NCBI GenBank assembly: GCA_015064485.1
Contig: SVSD01000013.1
Coordinates: 1 to 47,286, forward strand
DNA: 47,286 nucleotides
Source: Oscillospiraceae bacterium
GTDB lineage: Bacteria; Bacillota; Clostridia; Oscillospirales; CAG-382
Reading direction: 5' to 3'
Shown: positions 18,701 through 25,121 of the stretch, in pieces
Position numbering within the stretch: position 1 is the stretch's first letter
How the letters are laid out: the number at the start of each line of letters is the position of its first letter
The notes under the pieces: generated by a model
Told to the model about the DNA's origin: nothing
The model's input: the letters and a program-made list of their open reading frames with translations, nothing else
Database searches by the model: none
Program-made: the position numbers and the translations under genes

Positions 18701-20293
18701 GTCGGTCGACATTTTTGGCTGCATAATTCCGTAGCCCGATACGACCGAATGTTTTTCTTTGTCGATAACGGGTTTGTTTTTTGGATGGATCATTTTGCCC
18801 ACAAGCTCTTTTACTGTGTCTATACCGAGGTTTGTGTCAGAATCAAGGGTTATGACATATTTTACTCTCTTTAAGAAATCTGTGTTATCGGATACGCTTT
18901 TGATATTTGTATCAAACGAAGAGGCTCCTTTTTTTATCAGTTTAGCAAGCTCAATAACCGCGCCTCTTTTGCGCTCGTATGCCATAAAACAGCTTTCGCT
19001 TTTTGAGTAGCTTCTCGGACGGATGAAAAGTATAAAATTGCTGCCGTATTTTGCGTTGAGAGAATCTATTCTTCCGCACGCATAGGATAGAATTTTTTCA
19101 TCTGCGGCGCTGGTTGACGAAATACAGTCGGGAAGATCGCATAAAAGTCCGAATTTGATGTTTTTACCGCTGTTTGCGTTATATATTCTTTCAAGCTTGT
19201 TAAATAGTTCCGAATCGAATTTTTCTCCCCTCAAAAGTGAAGTGATAACGCAAAGCGTTGTTGCATCGTCCGGAATTTCTGAAAGCTTGATTGCGGGAAC
19301 AAAGCCTGTGTTTTTAGCAAATTTGGCACATATTGCTTCCATAATCGGCTTTACTCCCTCCACTATCGGGAAAAACAAGAGCGGAAAAAGGAAAAGGGTT
19401 GTAAAATATGAAAGTAAAAATGAAATAATTGCAGAAACAGTGTATAGGGCGGGGAAAAAGAATGTATTAAAGGAGCTGTGTTTTCCCACATCATATCCGA
19501 TATAGTTTTGCGGTGATTTTCCGGAATTAATTGCTTTATTAAGAAGCTTTTTTGCATATTCTGTATCTGACAGCTTTTTCTTTGCGGCTTCAATGTGCAA
19601 AAGGCGGCGCAATTCGAATTTTGATGTGTCATCCATATTTTGATATGCACCGGAAGGATCGTTTGAAAGTATTTTTTCAAGCTTTGTGGATAAAAAACTT
19701 TTGGAAAAATTGTGTATTGAAAGCTTTTTGAGAGATTTAATAGCATTAATAAGACCGGAAGAATTCAAATTTTCTACGAAAACTCCGTCTTTTTCTGATA
19801 TGCTCTCTGATATATCACCGATATATGTCAGCAAAGCACATTTTGCGAAAAGAGGAAAATACAATCTGTCGGTAAAATCAAAACCGCCGTCTACAGTATT
19901 ATCAAATCCTTCGATCAATGCTTTTATTGCACCGTTATCTATAACCCCCTGTGCGAGTCTGCACAGCTTTAAAACATACGAATATGATAACGGAAGGCCG
20001 AATTTGTCAGTTCTGCCTTTTGCTTTTCTGAGCTCATCAAAAGATTGAAGAAAATCTTCTTCGATAAAACTGAAATTGTCGCAAAGCCACAAAAAAGGAG
20101 CGGACAATTCCGAGTTTTTTTCGGAAAAATGTTCTGCCCTTGAACAAGTTTTTTTAACACCTAATAGTTTTTTTGCCAGAACGCTTTTAAGGTGTTTTGC
20201 ACTTTTCACATGCAGTGAAGGGGAAAGCTCGTTTATAATACTTTCGCATATCTCGGTACAGACCGCCTGTTTTTCGTTTTCACTTGTATACAT
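12701..20293 (-). CDS. Cyclic beta-1,2-glucan synthase (GT84/GH189/GH94 type)
   Basis: A 2,530-residue NdvB/ChvB-type enzyme that builds and cyclises beta-1,2-glucan from UDP-glucose at the inner membrane. Order by residue: N-terminal helical region 1-270; membrane pair about 275-320; family GT84 glucosyltransferase about 340-700 with a DSD metal motif near 484 and KRKHRWIRGD near 634; more membrane helices about 690-860; a cyclisation (glycoamylase/GH189-like) domain about 870-1280 with HRTSPTNIGLYL near 888, NGHFFNWY near 933 and MSHHLGMS near 1211; beta-sandwich regions; and a C-terminal GH94 phosphorylase-like domain with GCCDWCDGY near 2196, where Cys replaces the Asn of the usual DWND. 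It is uninterrupted, near the usual 2,800-residue length, and has no exporter gene beside it. An AAGGA site precedes ATG 20293. Confidence 0.9.
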   Translation of the reverse strand: MYTSENEKQAVCTEICESIINELSPSLHVKSAKHLKSVLAKKLLGVKKTCSRAEHFSEKNSELSAPFLWLCDNFSFIEEDFLQSFDELRKAKGRTDKFGLPLSYSYVLKLCRLAQGVIDNGAIKALIEGFDNTVDGGFDFTDRLYFPLFAKCALLTYIGDISESISEKDGVFVENLNSSGLINAIKSLKKLSIHNFSKSFLSTKLEKILSNDPSGAYQNMDDTSKFELRRLLHIEAAKKKLSDTEYAKKLLNKAINSGKSPQNYIGYDVGKHSSFNTFFFPALYTVSAIISFLLSYFTTLFLFPLLFFPIVEGVKPIMEAICAKFAKNTGFVPAIKLSEIPDDATTLCVITSLLRGEKFDSELFNKLERIYNANSGKNIKFGLLCDLPDCISSTSAADEKILSYACGRIDSLNAKYGSNFILFIRPRSYSKSESCFMAYERKRGAVIELAKLIKKGASSFDTNIKSVSDNTDFLKRVKYVITLDSDTNLGIDTVKELVGKMIHPKNKPVIDKEKHSVVSGYGIMQPKMSTDLSGARKTPFSRLMCDSGGMDIYSGASFEIYQSLFGEGIFCGKGIFDVEAFYETIIKSKIFPDDCILSHDILEGEKLRTALLCDIELTDGFPKNELSYLKRKHRWIRGDIQNIRFMHKKYGYSPLSKYKLFDNVRRVFTPVFSLLLILLSPFLPEKYSAILFFTSLSPYIMPFLIDAVNTVSGLAIKSTARKFFSKGVTVGIWQSFLRMLFFEAMLAKDALMSLSASATSLYRMCISKRKLLEWVTAAQSDSGSSDASVFITKHIISCVLGVLLFVFSPSGLIKTAGFAFFIMPFLAYFTSKNRKPQKRNDEKEILKLKSYAADIWNFFSENVNQNENFLPPDNIQLAPHEKIAHRTSPTNIGLYLVSTLCARDMGMINTDEFYNRITKTVETLEKMEKWNGHFFNWYNTKNLSVLAPRYISSVDSGNFIACLITLKNGIYDYTSQKPELIETAKRISDIINETDFSVLYNKERELFYVGVNITDSPVYDKSCYDLYMSESRILSYYAASSRIVPKNHFKKLARPLITAKGFIGLSSWSGTAFEYFMPALFMPFKKGSLLYEAMLFAYKAQASRKIGKERVWGISESGYFAFDCDLNYQYKAFGVPILSRTNENRKEAVISPYSSFLSLCVSVKGVCKNLANLEKMGMYGKYGFFEALDFTKSRVKNSHAIVKSYMSHHLGMSLLAITNAVRGDSVRKRFMMDAMMACGKELLEEKIPVNAVIKKMINTGRPYVNHKKEARTEKIISDSFSFKDPVCACLSDGKSTCIISDCGHIALSKGDTLLNLSSFEKYFHDTPQTLMCHLMIDGRIIGLTPLSKLPDKDCKFSFSYGEGFAKHSVSCDKGDFSLSYSISPQNFSPIRMKLSGKTQAKNIRLSFSFIPCMNKRIAYESHPAFSELFIEADFDKTEKILYYKKRPRTQSEEEIVLAAAFADLSSDISFSTRRKYDMKNAVYYDPYVLFDETDNKTGACINPFCNIVTDINGNCSSELILVMTHSVDTAKEAILKARKSDFDSAKKALTDASSQFTVGAGISSLGSCNTVCDTLSDIVFGKDADIKICSSLQKFFSQTPPNISINSLWKHGISGDYPIITLDVGNYFFPVPLEKKVRAFRLLTMKNIRSDLVILYSEADKYNRHTEKRIRSLLLSCTASGYLGRSKGGIHLIDKSTLSDDIYAIKYKSCSFSETYSDNLSKRKKSESKRAILPVISGKYCDIPQTGFKVNTGFFDGNFFCVDKTKEIKAPMSHILSGENISSVVTQDSFGYTFYKNASEMRITPWVKDGNSSFEGEKLFLSVNGVFFDLAKCSSYVKYFEGKAEYYGKAANAAYKVTISCAVKFPVKEIKVEINGEQIDNALLFYCIIPCMGRFNTKNIASQKDDGTVVFTNPLSESFGNHKGFLKVFSSGKHFSSLASENIFLNEKSEEKTRFSTSVCTGCYLKNGKNFCTFILGAEKNCSLVEELTENTFKSNDLTVEKQAEDFKIRLIPDINFTPSKQSCEAKSLEVMFNRFLPYYCVFSRILARSGYYQSGGAYGFRDQLQDCLLLIYSDKKRALTHICRAAAHQFLKGDVLHWWHTQGKKGIRTTCSDDYLWLVYAVCEYAKATGDYSFLDISIPYIEGEELSQNENEKYITFKNSSTKETLYAHAARCLDRACSLLGEHGLCLMGCCDWCDGYSAVGKDGKGESTFTTMFLIMNLINFSEICVKRNDTERKTAYEGIVQKLKDNLIKHAFDSKNGYFIRGYYDDMSPLGSFDCSEGNIDLMAQCIAPLCGMPDEISQKALDTAYNNLFDKEFGIMKLLSPAFDKTKKDPGYIKGYIPGVRENGGQYTHGALLFALGCFALSDKLFEKDIKASEKYASFGAQILKYSNPAYRSSDGVKDIIKSSYTTEPYSVAADIYSAKCHIGRGGWTHYTGAAGWFYRLILNYVLGIEAFDTDTEKPYILINTKRVFPLSDITDGATVKFSEFGFDLFIRYIKDGKKRVTSSGNIINDGKIFKETKKIEVHI

Positions 20294-20421
20294 TATGCGT
20301 TTTCCTTCCGTGATCTTGGATTTTTACACTATTTTTTCCGTAATTTTGAATAATATTCCCGGATGTTTTTGTCTAATATTTACAATTTTGCAAAAAAAGA
20401 ATAAAAAATATCAAAAACCTC

Positions 20422-20449
20422 TTGAAATTATCGGAAAATGTGATATAAT
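20422..20449 (+). promoter_or_regulatory. Sigma-A promoter of the amino acid ABC operon
   Basis: TTGAAA (20422-20427), 16-base spacer, TATAAT (20444-20449) with extended -10 TGATATAAT. Identical in its TGTGATATAAT core to the symporter promoter at 3386-3396. Confidence 0.82.
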
Positions 20450-20460
20450 AATCCCATACT

Positions 20461-20478
20461 GCTTTAGCGAACTAAAGC
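20461..20478 (+). promoter_or_regulatory. 5' leader hairpin of the ABC operon
   Basis: GCTTTAG (20461-20467) and CTAAAGC (20472-20478) form a perfect 7-bp stem with a CGAA loop. A second TAAAGC at 20481-20486 could replace the distal arm. It begins about 5 bases after the expected transcription start, where such stems often protect mRNA from decay. Confidence 0.55.
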
Positions 20479-20513
20479 GATAAAGCAAAAACAATATTAC
20501 GGAGGATCTTACA

Positions 20514-21308
20514 ATGAAAAAGATTTTAACACTTACACTCGCAGCAATGATGTGTGTACTCTGCTTTGCAGGATGTGCTGCTCAGGATGACAATGTTCTT
20601 ACTTGCGGCGTTACTATTTTTGAAAATATGAACGACCTTGATGAAAACGGTGAATGGACAGGTTTTGAAACAGAATTTGCTCAGGCTGTCGGCGCGAAGC
20701 TCGGTATGGAAGTTGCTTTCCAGGAAATCGACTGGACTCAGAAATACAGCGAACTTGCTTCCGGTGCTATCGACTGTATCTGGAACGGATTTACAGCAAA
20801 CTCCGCTGATAACGGCGTTGCAAGAAGCGAACTTGTTGACTTTACATACGGCTATATGCTCAATCAGCAGTGTATCGTTATAAAGACTGAAAACGCTGAC
20901 CTTTACAAGACAGAAGCTGATCTTGCAGGCAAGATCGCAGGTGTTGAAGGCGGAAGTGCAGGCGAAGCTTATGCTGCAAATGTAATTGGCGAAGAAGGCA
21001 AGCTTGAAAAGTATCCCGCACAGAACAAGGCATTCCTCGAAGTTAAGACCGGCGTTATAGACTTTGCAGTTATGGATATCGTTCTTGCAAAGAATATCTG
21101 CGGTAAGGGCGACTACGAAGACCTTATGATCGCAGAGGATATCGTTCTCGATTCCGAAATCTATGCTGTAGGTTTTGAAAAGGGAAGCCCCCTTACAGCA
21201 AAGGTAAATGTTGCAATCGAAGAGCTTTTCGCTGACGGTACAGTTCAGGCTCTTGCTGAAAAGTACGGCTTCGAAAACACAATCCAGCTTACAAAAGAAA
21301 TTAAGTAA
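20514..21308 (+). CDS. Polar amino acid ABC transporter, substrate-binding lipoprotein
   Basis: A 264-residue extracellular solute-binding protein of family 3. The signal peptide ends in CFAGC, making Cys21 the lipidation site, so it is anchored outside the membrane. The mature protein shows GEWTGFETEFAQAVGAKLGMEVAFQEIDWTQKYSELASGAIDCIWNG and GVEGGSAGEAYA, the two-lobe ligand-binding pattern for polar amino acids. In other members an Arg and an Asp contact the amino acid; the exact ligand cannot be read here. Strong codon bias towards aag, gaa and ctt and a GGAGG site suggest high expression. It leads a three-gene operon with permease and ATPase. GGAGGA lies 8 bases before the ATG. Confidence 0.95.
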   Translation: MKKILTLTLAAMMCVLCFAGCAAQDDNVLTCGVTIFENMNDLDENGEWTGFETEFAQAVGAKLGMEVAFQEIDWTQKYSELASGAIDCIWNGFTANSADNGVARSELVDFTYGYMLNQQCIVIKTENADLYKTEADLAGKIAGVEGGSAGEAYAANVIGEEGKLEKYPAQNKAFLEVKTGVIDFAVMDIVLAKNICGKGDYEDLMIAEDIVLDSEIYAVGFEKGSPLTAKVNVAIEELFADGTVQALAEKYGFENTIQLTKEIK

Positions 21309-21328
21309 TCTTAATCGAAGGAAGTAAA

Positions 21329-21988
21329 ATGTCTATATCATGGCCTTTATTCTGCCAGGTAACTCTTGATTTACTTGCGGGATTTAAAACAACATGTTTG
21401 ATTTTTGCGCTAACACTTGTGTTAGCGCTTCCTTTGGGTTTAGCCATATCTTTCGGCTCGATGTCAAAATTCAAGCCGCTTGCATATGTCACAAAGGTTT
21501 TTGTCTGGATAATAAGAGGCGTTCCTCTTATGCTTCAGATATTTGTAGTATTCTATGTGCCGAGACTTTTATGGCATGTAAATGCTTTTGACAGATTTTC
21601 CGCCGTTATTGTGGCTTTTGTTATAAACTACGCCTGTTATTTTTCCGAAATATACAGGGGCGGTATCGAAAGCATCCCAAAAGGACAATACGAAGCGGGA
21701 AAAGTGCTTGGTATGACCAAAACCCAAATATTTACAAAAGTTATTCTTATGCAGGTTGTAAAACGCATAATACCGCCGATGTCAAATGAAATAATAACGC
21801 TTGTTAAAGATACAGCTTTATCGCGTGTTATTATGGTAGCGGAAATATTGAAGGTCGCAGAAAACTATACTGCCCGCGCCCTTATTTGGCCGATCTTCTA
21901 CACTGCCGTATTTTATCTTGCCTTTGTCGGTATACTCACGCTTTTGTTCGGTTATATCGAAAAGAAGCTTGATTATTACAGAACTTAA
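21329..21988 (+). CDS. Polar amino acid ABC transporter, permease
   Basis: A 219-residue HisM/GlnP-type inner-membrane permease with five predicted membrane spans. The cytoplasmic EAA loop is clear: YEAGKVLGMTKTQIFTKVILMQ, where the ATPase docks, and IRGVPLMLQIFVVFY upstream is a common pattern of this permease family. Only one permease gene is present, so the transporter probably uses a homodimer. It begins 20 bases after the binding-protein stop and is 17 bases before the ATPase gene. An AAGGAAG site precedes the ATG. It is fully consistent with the three-gene amino acid uptake operon. Confidence 0.95.
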   Translation: MSISWPLFCQVTLDLLAGFKTTCLIFALTLVLALPLGLAISFGSMSKFKPLAYVTKVFVWIIRGVPLMLQIFVVFYVPRLLWHVNAFDRFSAVIVAFVINYACYFSEIYRGGIESIPKGQYEAGKVLGMTKTQIFTKVILMQVVKRIIPPMSNEIITLVKDTALSRVIMVAEILKVAENYTARALIWPIFYTAVFYLAFVGILTLLFGYIEKKLDYYRT

Positions 21989-22005
21989 ACGGAAAGGGGG
22001 ATATT

Positions 22006-22785
22006 ATGCCTATACTCGAAGTAAAAGATATGTATAAAAGCTTTGGCAATGTTCATGTTTTAAAGGGCGTAAGCTTTTCTGTTGAAAAGGGAGAGGTTAT
22101 ATCTGTCATCGGTGCATCCGGAAACGGAAAAACTACCCTTTTGAGATGTCTCACTTTCCTTGAAACTGCCGAAAAGGGCGAAGTTTATGTCGACGGTAAC
22201 AAAATTTTCGATGCATCGTCAAAGAAAAAAATGTCGGATAAGGAAATAAGGCAAAGCCGTCTGCGCTTTGGTCTTGTTTTTCAGAATTTCAATCTTTTTC
22301 CCCAATATACAGCGCTTGAAAATGTTACCCTTGCTATGAAGCTTTTGGCAAAAGACGGACTTAAGGATTTTGGCGGTGATATAGATGAGGTGGCAAAAAG
22401 CTACCTTGAAAGGGTAGGGCTTATTGATAAGATAGATTGTTATCCTTGTCAGCTTTCCGGCGGTCAGCAGCAACGAGTTGCAATTGCAAGAGCACTTGCC
22501 TTAAATCCCGATATTCTGTTTTTTGATGAACCTACATCTGCACTTGATCCTCTTTTGACAAACGAAGTTCTTGCAACATTGAAAGATCTTGCAAAAGAGA
22601 ATATGACAATGATTATCGTAACTCATGAAATGAAATTTGCAAAAGAGGTTTCCAGCAAGATAATCTATATGGACGAAGGTTCGATAGTTGAATGCGGTAC
22701 TCCTACTGAAATTTTCGAAAATCCCAAGCATCCCAAAACAAGAGAGTTTCTTGCCGGATTTATTGAAAATGATGCGAATCAGTAA
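22006..22785 (+). CDS. Polar amino acid ABC transporter, ATP-binding protein
   Basis: A 259-residue GlnQ-type ATPase that powers the adjacent permease. Walker A GASGNGKTT is at residues 36-44; Asn and Thr replace the more usual Ser residues but the P-loop Gly, Lys and Thr are kept. The Q-loop FQNFNLFPQYTALENV, the signature LSGGQQQRVAIARAL near 149 and Walker B ILFFDEPTSALDP near 170 all match the amino acid ABC class, with the switch His in VTHEMKFAKEV. A GGAAAGGGGG run provides a strong ribosome binding site. It is the last gene of the operon and is followed by an intrinsic terminator. Confidence 0.96.
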   Translation: MPILEVKDMYKSFGNVHVLKGVSFSVEKGEVISVIGASGNGKTTLLRCLTFLETAEKGEVYVDGNKIFDASSKKKMSDKEIRQSRLRFGLVFQNFNLFPQYTALENVTLAMKLLAKDGLKDFGGDIDEVAKSYLERVGLIDKIDCYPCQLSGGQQQRVAIARALALNPDILFFDEPTSALDPLLTNEVLATLKDLAKENMTMIIVTHEMKFAKEVSSKIIYMDEGSIVECGTPTEIFENPKHPKTREFLAGFIENDANQ

Positions 22786-22802
22786 AAATTGACAAAAATC
22801 AT

Positions 22803-22833
22803 AAAAAAACTCCTCGTATTGAAGGAGTTTTTT
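22803..22833 (+). terminator. Terminator of the ABC operon
   Basis: AAAAAACTCCT (22804-22814) and AGGAGTTTTTT (22823-22833) form the stem around an 8-base loop, directly after the ATPase stop codon. Confidence 0.88.
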
Positions 22834-22851
22834 ATGTTTTTAAGGTTAAAA

Positions 22852-22878
22852 TGACGAAATTGACGAAATTGATCATAT
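22852..22878 (+). repeat. Tandem 9-bp repeats upstream of parA
   Basis: TGACGAAAT occurs twice without a gap (22852-22860, 22861-22869), followed by the degenerate TGATCATAT (22870-22878). A TATAAT at 22881-22886 follows at once, with TTGACG at 22860-22865 as a possible -35 (15-base spacer). The repeats may bind a regulator of the parA promoters. Confidence 0.5.
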
Positions 22879-22893
22879 TTTATAATAAAGCAT

Positions 22894-22922
22894 TTGACTT
22901 TTCAATTTTATTTTGATATAAT
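22894..22922 (+). promoter_or_regulatory. Sigma-A promoter of parA
   Basis: TTGACT (22894-22899), 17-base spacer, TATAAT (22917-22922) with extended -10 TGATATAAT. Confidence 0.82.
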
Positions 22923-22972
22923 AATTATTGCATAATGGATAGTATGCGAATTTGATAGAGGAGGAAATCGTT

Positions 22973-23731
22973 TTGGCAAAGATTTATGCTTTTGCAAACC
23001 AAAAAGGCGGAGTCGGAAAAACTACTTCAGCTGTAAATATTGCCGCATCCGTCGGAGCTCTCGGCAAAAAAACTTTGCTTATCGATATGGATCCTCAGGG
23101 TAACGCTACAAGCGGTGTCGGCATAAGTAAAAAATCGGTTACTAAATCCGCATACGATTTTATAACAGGAAGCGCATCTTTTAAATCGGTGGTTAAAAAG
23201 ACAAAATACAAAAAGCTTGATATTTTACCTGCAACGATTGCTCTTGCGGGTGCCGAGCTTGAGCTTGTCGATATGCCGGAAAGAGAGTATTTCCTCAAAA
23301 AAGCACTTGATTCCATAAAGAACGACTACGATTTTATTTTTATTGATTGTCCTCCTTCTTTAGGACTTCTCACAATCAACAGCCTTTGTGCAAGTGACGG
23401 GGTAATAGTTCCTATGCAGTGCGAATACTTTGCCCTTGAAGGACTTTCACAGCTTACTGTAACGATTGCTCAGGTAAAGCGGTTTTATAATTCCGAACTC
23501 AATCTTTCGGGCGTCATTATAACGATGTTTGACGGCAGACTTAACCTTTCTTTACAGGTGCTTGATCAGATAAAAAAACATTTCAAAGGCAAGATTTTCA
23601 AAGTTCCCGTGCCGAGAAATGTGCGTCTGAGCGAAGCTCCCAGTTACGGTATGCCTGCTATATATTACGATAAGTTCTCAAAGGGCGCAATTGCTTATTG
23701 TGAAATTGCAAAAGAAATAGTTGAAATGTAG
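22973..23731 (+). CDS. ParA/Soj family ATPase
   Basis: A 252-residue chromosome-segregation ATPase of the Soj type. The deviant Walker A KGGVGKTT is at residues 11-18, starting from the family N-terminus MAKIYAFANQKGG. Then DMDPQGNATSG, DCPPSLGLLTINSL (Walker B) and PMQCEYFALEGLSQL follow in the usual order. Such proteins bind DNA and ATP and work with ParB on parS sites, or regulate replication initiation. No ParB gene is next to it; the next gene is a phosphoesterase. The TTG at 22973 is the start because GAGGAGG lies 8 bases upstream; an earlier TTG at 22952 overlaps that region. It is transcribed alone from a tandem promoter region and ends at a hairpin. Confidence 0.94.
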   Translation: MAKIYAFANQKGGVGKTTSAVNIAASVGALGKKTLLIDMDPQGNATSGVGISKKSVTKSAYDFITGSASFKSVVKKTKYKKLDILPATIALAGAELELVDMPEREYFLKKALDSIKNDYDFIFIDCPPSLGLLTINSLCASDGVIVPMQCEYFALEGLSQLTVTIAQVKRFYNSELNLSGVIITMFDGRLNLSLQVLDQIKKHFKGKIFKVPVPRNVRLSEAPSYGMPAIYYDKFSKGAIAYCEIAKEIVEM

Positions 23732-23736
23732 TTTAT

Positions 23737-23766
23737 AAGGCTGTGAGTGTTTCACAGCCTTTATTT
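23737..23766 (+). terminator. Terminator after parA
   Basis: AAGGCTGTGA (23737-23746) and TCACAGCCTT (23752-23761) form a perfect 10-bp stem followed by TATTTTG. The T-tract is weak, so some read-through into the phosphoesterase gene is possible. Confidence 0.7.
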
Positions 23767-23781
23767 TGAAAGGAAATGATT

Positions 23782-24321
23782 ATGTCGAAAATACTTATAG
23801 CTTCTGATATTCACGGATCGGAATTTTACTGCAAGGCACTTCTTGAAAGATTTAACGAAGAAAACGCTGATTACCTCTTTATCCTTGGGGATGTGCTTTA
23901 TCACGGCCCGAGAAATGACCTGCCCCGCAATTATGCGCCAAAAGAAGTGATTGCCCTTTTAAACCCTATTGCAAGTAAGATAGTATGCATTAAGGGCAAC
24001 TGTGACAGCGAGGTTGACGGAATGGTGCTTGATTTTCCTATCGAGGCAGAGGTGGTTTCACTTTTTGCAAAAGGGAAGATGCTATATCTTACTCACGGAC
24101 ATAAAGTAAGAGGGGATATAGCCAAGATGAACTGCGTTCTTATTAACGGACACACACATATCCCGATCTGCGAAGAAAATGAAGGCTACATTCATTTAAA
24201 CCCCGGTTCTGTTTCAATTCCCAAAGAAGGCTCTTGCCATAGCTATATGACATTTGACGGAAATAAATTCTTGTGGAAAAATGTTGAAACAGGCGAAACT
24301 TATATGGAAAAAGAATTGTAA
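23782..24321 (+). CDS. YfcE/MJ0936-type metallophosphoesterase
   Basis: A 179-residue calcineurin-like phosphodiesterase. The dinuclear metal motifs appear in order: ASDIHG (Asp9, His11), GDVLYHGPRNDLP, KGNCDSEVDG (Asn and Asp), LTHGHK and INGHTHIP with the C-terminal His pair. The family hydrolyses phosphodiester model substrates and its cellular substrate is unknown. AAAGGA is 8 bases before ATG 23782; an in-frame ATG at 23776 is too near the ribosome binding site. It follows parA by 50 bases behind a weak terminator, so the two may be partly co-transcribed. It ends at a strong hairpin. Confidence 0.93.
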   Translation: MSKILIASDIHGSEFYCKALLERFNEENADYLFILGDVLYHGPRNDLPRNYAPKEVIALLNPIASKIVCIKGNCDSEVDGMVLDFPIEAEVVSLFAKGKMLYLTHGHKVRGDIAKMNCVLINGHTHIPICEENEGYIHLNPGSVSIPKEGSCHSYMTFDGNKFLWKNVETGETYMEKEL

Positions 24322-24350
24322 AAAAAGAGAGCGAAAAGCTCTCTTTTTTA
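24321..24350 (+). terminator. Terminator of the phosphoesterase gene
   Basis: AGAGAGC (24326-24332) and GCTCTCT (24338-24344) with flanking A and T runs and a GAAAA loop. Confidence 0.85.
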
Positions 24351-24373
24351 TATGAAGAAAATACATAGTGTTT

Positions 24374-24503
24374 TTGGTGACCGGCATTGGAATTGCTCGC
24401 CTTTTGCGCGTAAAATTAAAAGGTCTCGCCCTTTTTGCTAAAAACAGCCATTTGGGCTGTTTTCTTGACGCAAAAAGCCCTCTCGGGTTCGATTCCCGCT
24501 CTG
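24374..24503. repeat. tRNA-proximal structured element with T-arm-like ends
   Basis: About 130 bases of non-coding sequence before the tRNA-Glu copies. Stems read on the plus strand: CCTTTT/AAAAGG (24400-24405, 24418-24423); CTTTTTGC/GCAAAAAG (24431-24438, 24470-24477) enclosing AAAACAGCC/GGCTGTTTT (24441-24449, 24455-24463). The right end, CGGG TTCGATT CCCG (24484-24498), is a T-arm with a consensus 7-base T-loop. The left end GGTGACCGGCATTGGAATT resembles the 3' end of a tRNA read on the other strand. It is not a complete tRNA. It may be a decayed tRNA pair or a tRNA-linked repeat family. Confidence 0.45.
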
Positions 24504-24510
24504 AAAAAAT

Positions 24511-24546
24511 AAAAAAAGAAGCACACAAAAGTGTACTTCTTTTTTG
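24511..24546 (-). terminator. Terminator of the tRNA transcript
   Basis: AAAGAAG-CACAC and GTGTACTTCTTT arms (24515-24526 and 24531-24542) with an AAAA loop and one C-A mismatch, flanked by A and T runs. It closes the minus-strand tRNA-Met/Glu/Glu unit and could also work on the plus strand. Confidence 0.75.
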
Positions 24547-24619
24547 GTGACCCGTACGGGAATCGAACCCATGTTACAGCCGTGAAAGGGCCGTGTCTTA
24601 ACCGCTTGACCAACGGGCC
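24545..24619 (-). tRNA. tRNA-Glu (TTC), distal copy, CCA encoded
   Basis: The reverse complement folds as a cloverleaf: acceptor GGCCCGT with ACGGGTC, anticodon arm CGGCC-CTTTCAC-GGCTG giving anticodon TTC, and T-loop GTTCGATTC. The encoded CCA lies at 24547-24545. It is identical over 75 bases to the copy at 24741-24815. Confidence 0.96.
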
Positions 24620-24740
24620 GTCGACCGACGAGCTACTGCCTGCCGGAAGTATAAATTTGAGAATGAAATATTCTCAGTGCTGCATGCCACTGCAGCCGGC
24701 TCTTACTTGCCAAAGCAAGAGAAAAACTTAAAAAGTTTTT

Positions 24741-24815
24741 TGGTGACCCGTACGGGAATCGAACCCATGTTACAGCCGTGAAAGGGCCGTGTCTTAACCG
24801 CTTGACCAACGGGCC
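24741..24815 (-). tRNA. tRNA-Glu (TTC), proximal copy, CCA encoded
   Basis: It has the same 75-base sequence and cloverleaf as the copy at 24545-24619, with anticodon TTC. The 121-base spacer between the copies contains small hairpins (for example GCTGCA/TGCAGC at 24679-24696) that may guide processing. It is transcribed after tRNA-Met from the promoter at 24972-25000. Confidence 0.96.
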
Positions 24816-24851
24816 TAATCTGCCGACAAACTATTGTCTGCCGGCGAAAGA

Positions 24852-24928
24852 TGGTAGCGGAAGTCGGACTTGAACCAACGACCTATCGGGTATGAACCGA
24901 GTGCTCTAGCCAACTGAGCTATTCCGCC
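24852..24928 (-). tRNA. tRNA-Met (CAT), elongator type, CCA encoded
   Basis: The reverse complement begins GGCGGAATAGCTCAG and has an anticodon loop TTCATAC, so the anticodon is CAT. The acceptor pairs GGCGGAA with TTCCGCT (first pair G-U). A paired first base pair and lack of three G-C pairs in the anticodon stem argue against initiator tRNA. A lysidine-modified tRNA-Ile is less likely but not excluded. Confidence 0.92.
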
Positions 24929-24971
24929 ATAAGCTTGTGCTGTGAAGTGCCTTCCTCAACACCGCTTGACT

Positions 24972-25000
24972 ATTATATCAAATATATTCTTGTTTGTCAA
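24972..25000 (-). promoter_or_regulatory. Strong sigma-A promoter of the tRNA unit
   Basis: Minus-strand consensus TTGACA (25000-24995), 17-base spacer, TATAAT (24977-24972) with extended -10. It lies about 45 bases before tRNA-Met. Confidence 0.9.
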
Positions 25001-25121
25001 TAACATTTTTCAAAAAAATACATATTTGGGTGAAAGTTTTAAATGATTTGTTGAAAAAAGTATTTTGTTTGTTGAAAATTACTAAAAAAGGCATTTTTTT
25101 ATTCTTAAATACTGGAAACAG

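Noticed and set aside
23737-23761. parS site near parA
   Set aside because: GTTTCAC within the hairpin resembles half of a parS, but the full 16-base palindrome is absent and the sequence is explained by a terminator stem.
24416-24613. Open frames across the tRNA-Glu genes and the adjacent structured element
   Set aside because: They are read through clear tRNA and hairpin sequence, have no ribosome binding site and are not genes.
24852-24928. Initiator tRNA-fMet
   Set aside because: The first acceptor pair can form and the anticodon stem lacks the three consecutive G-C pairs of initiator tRNA.
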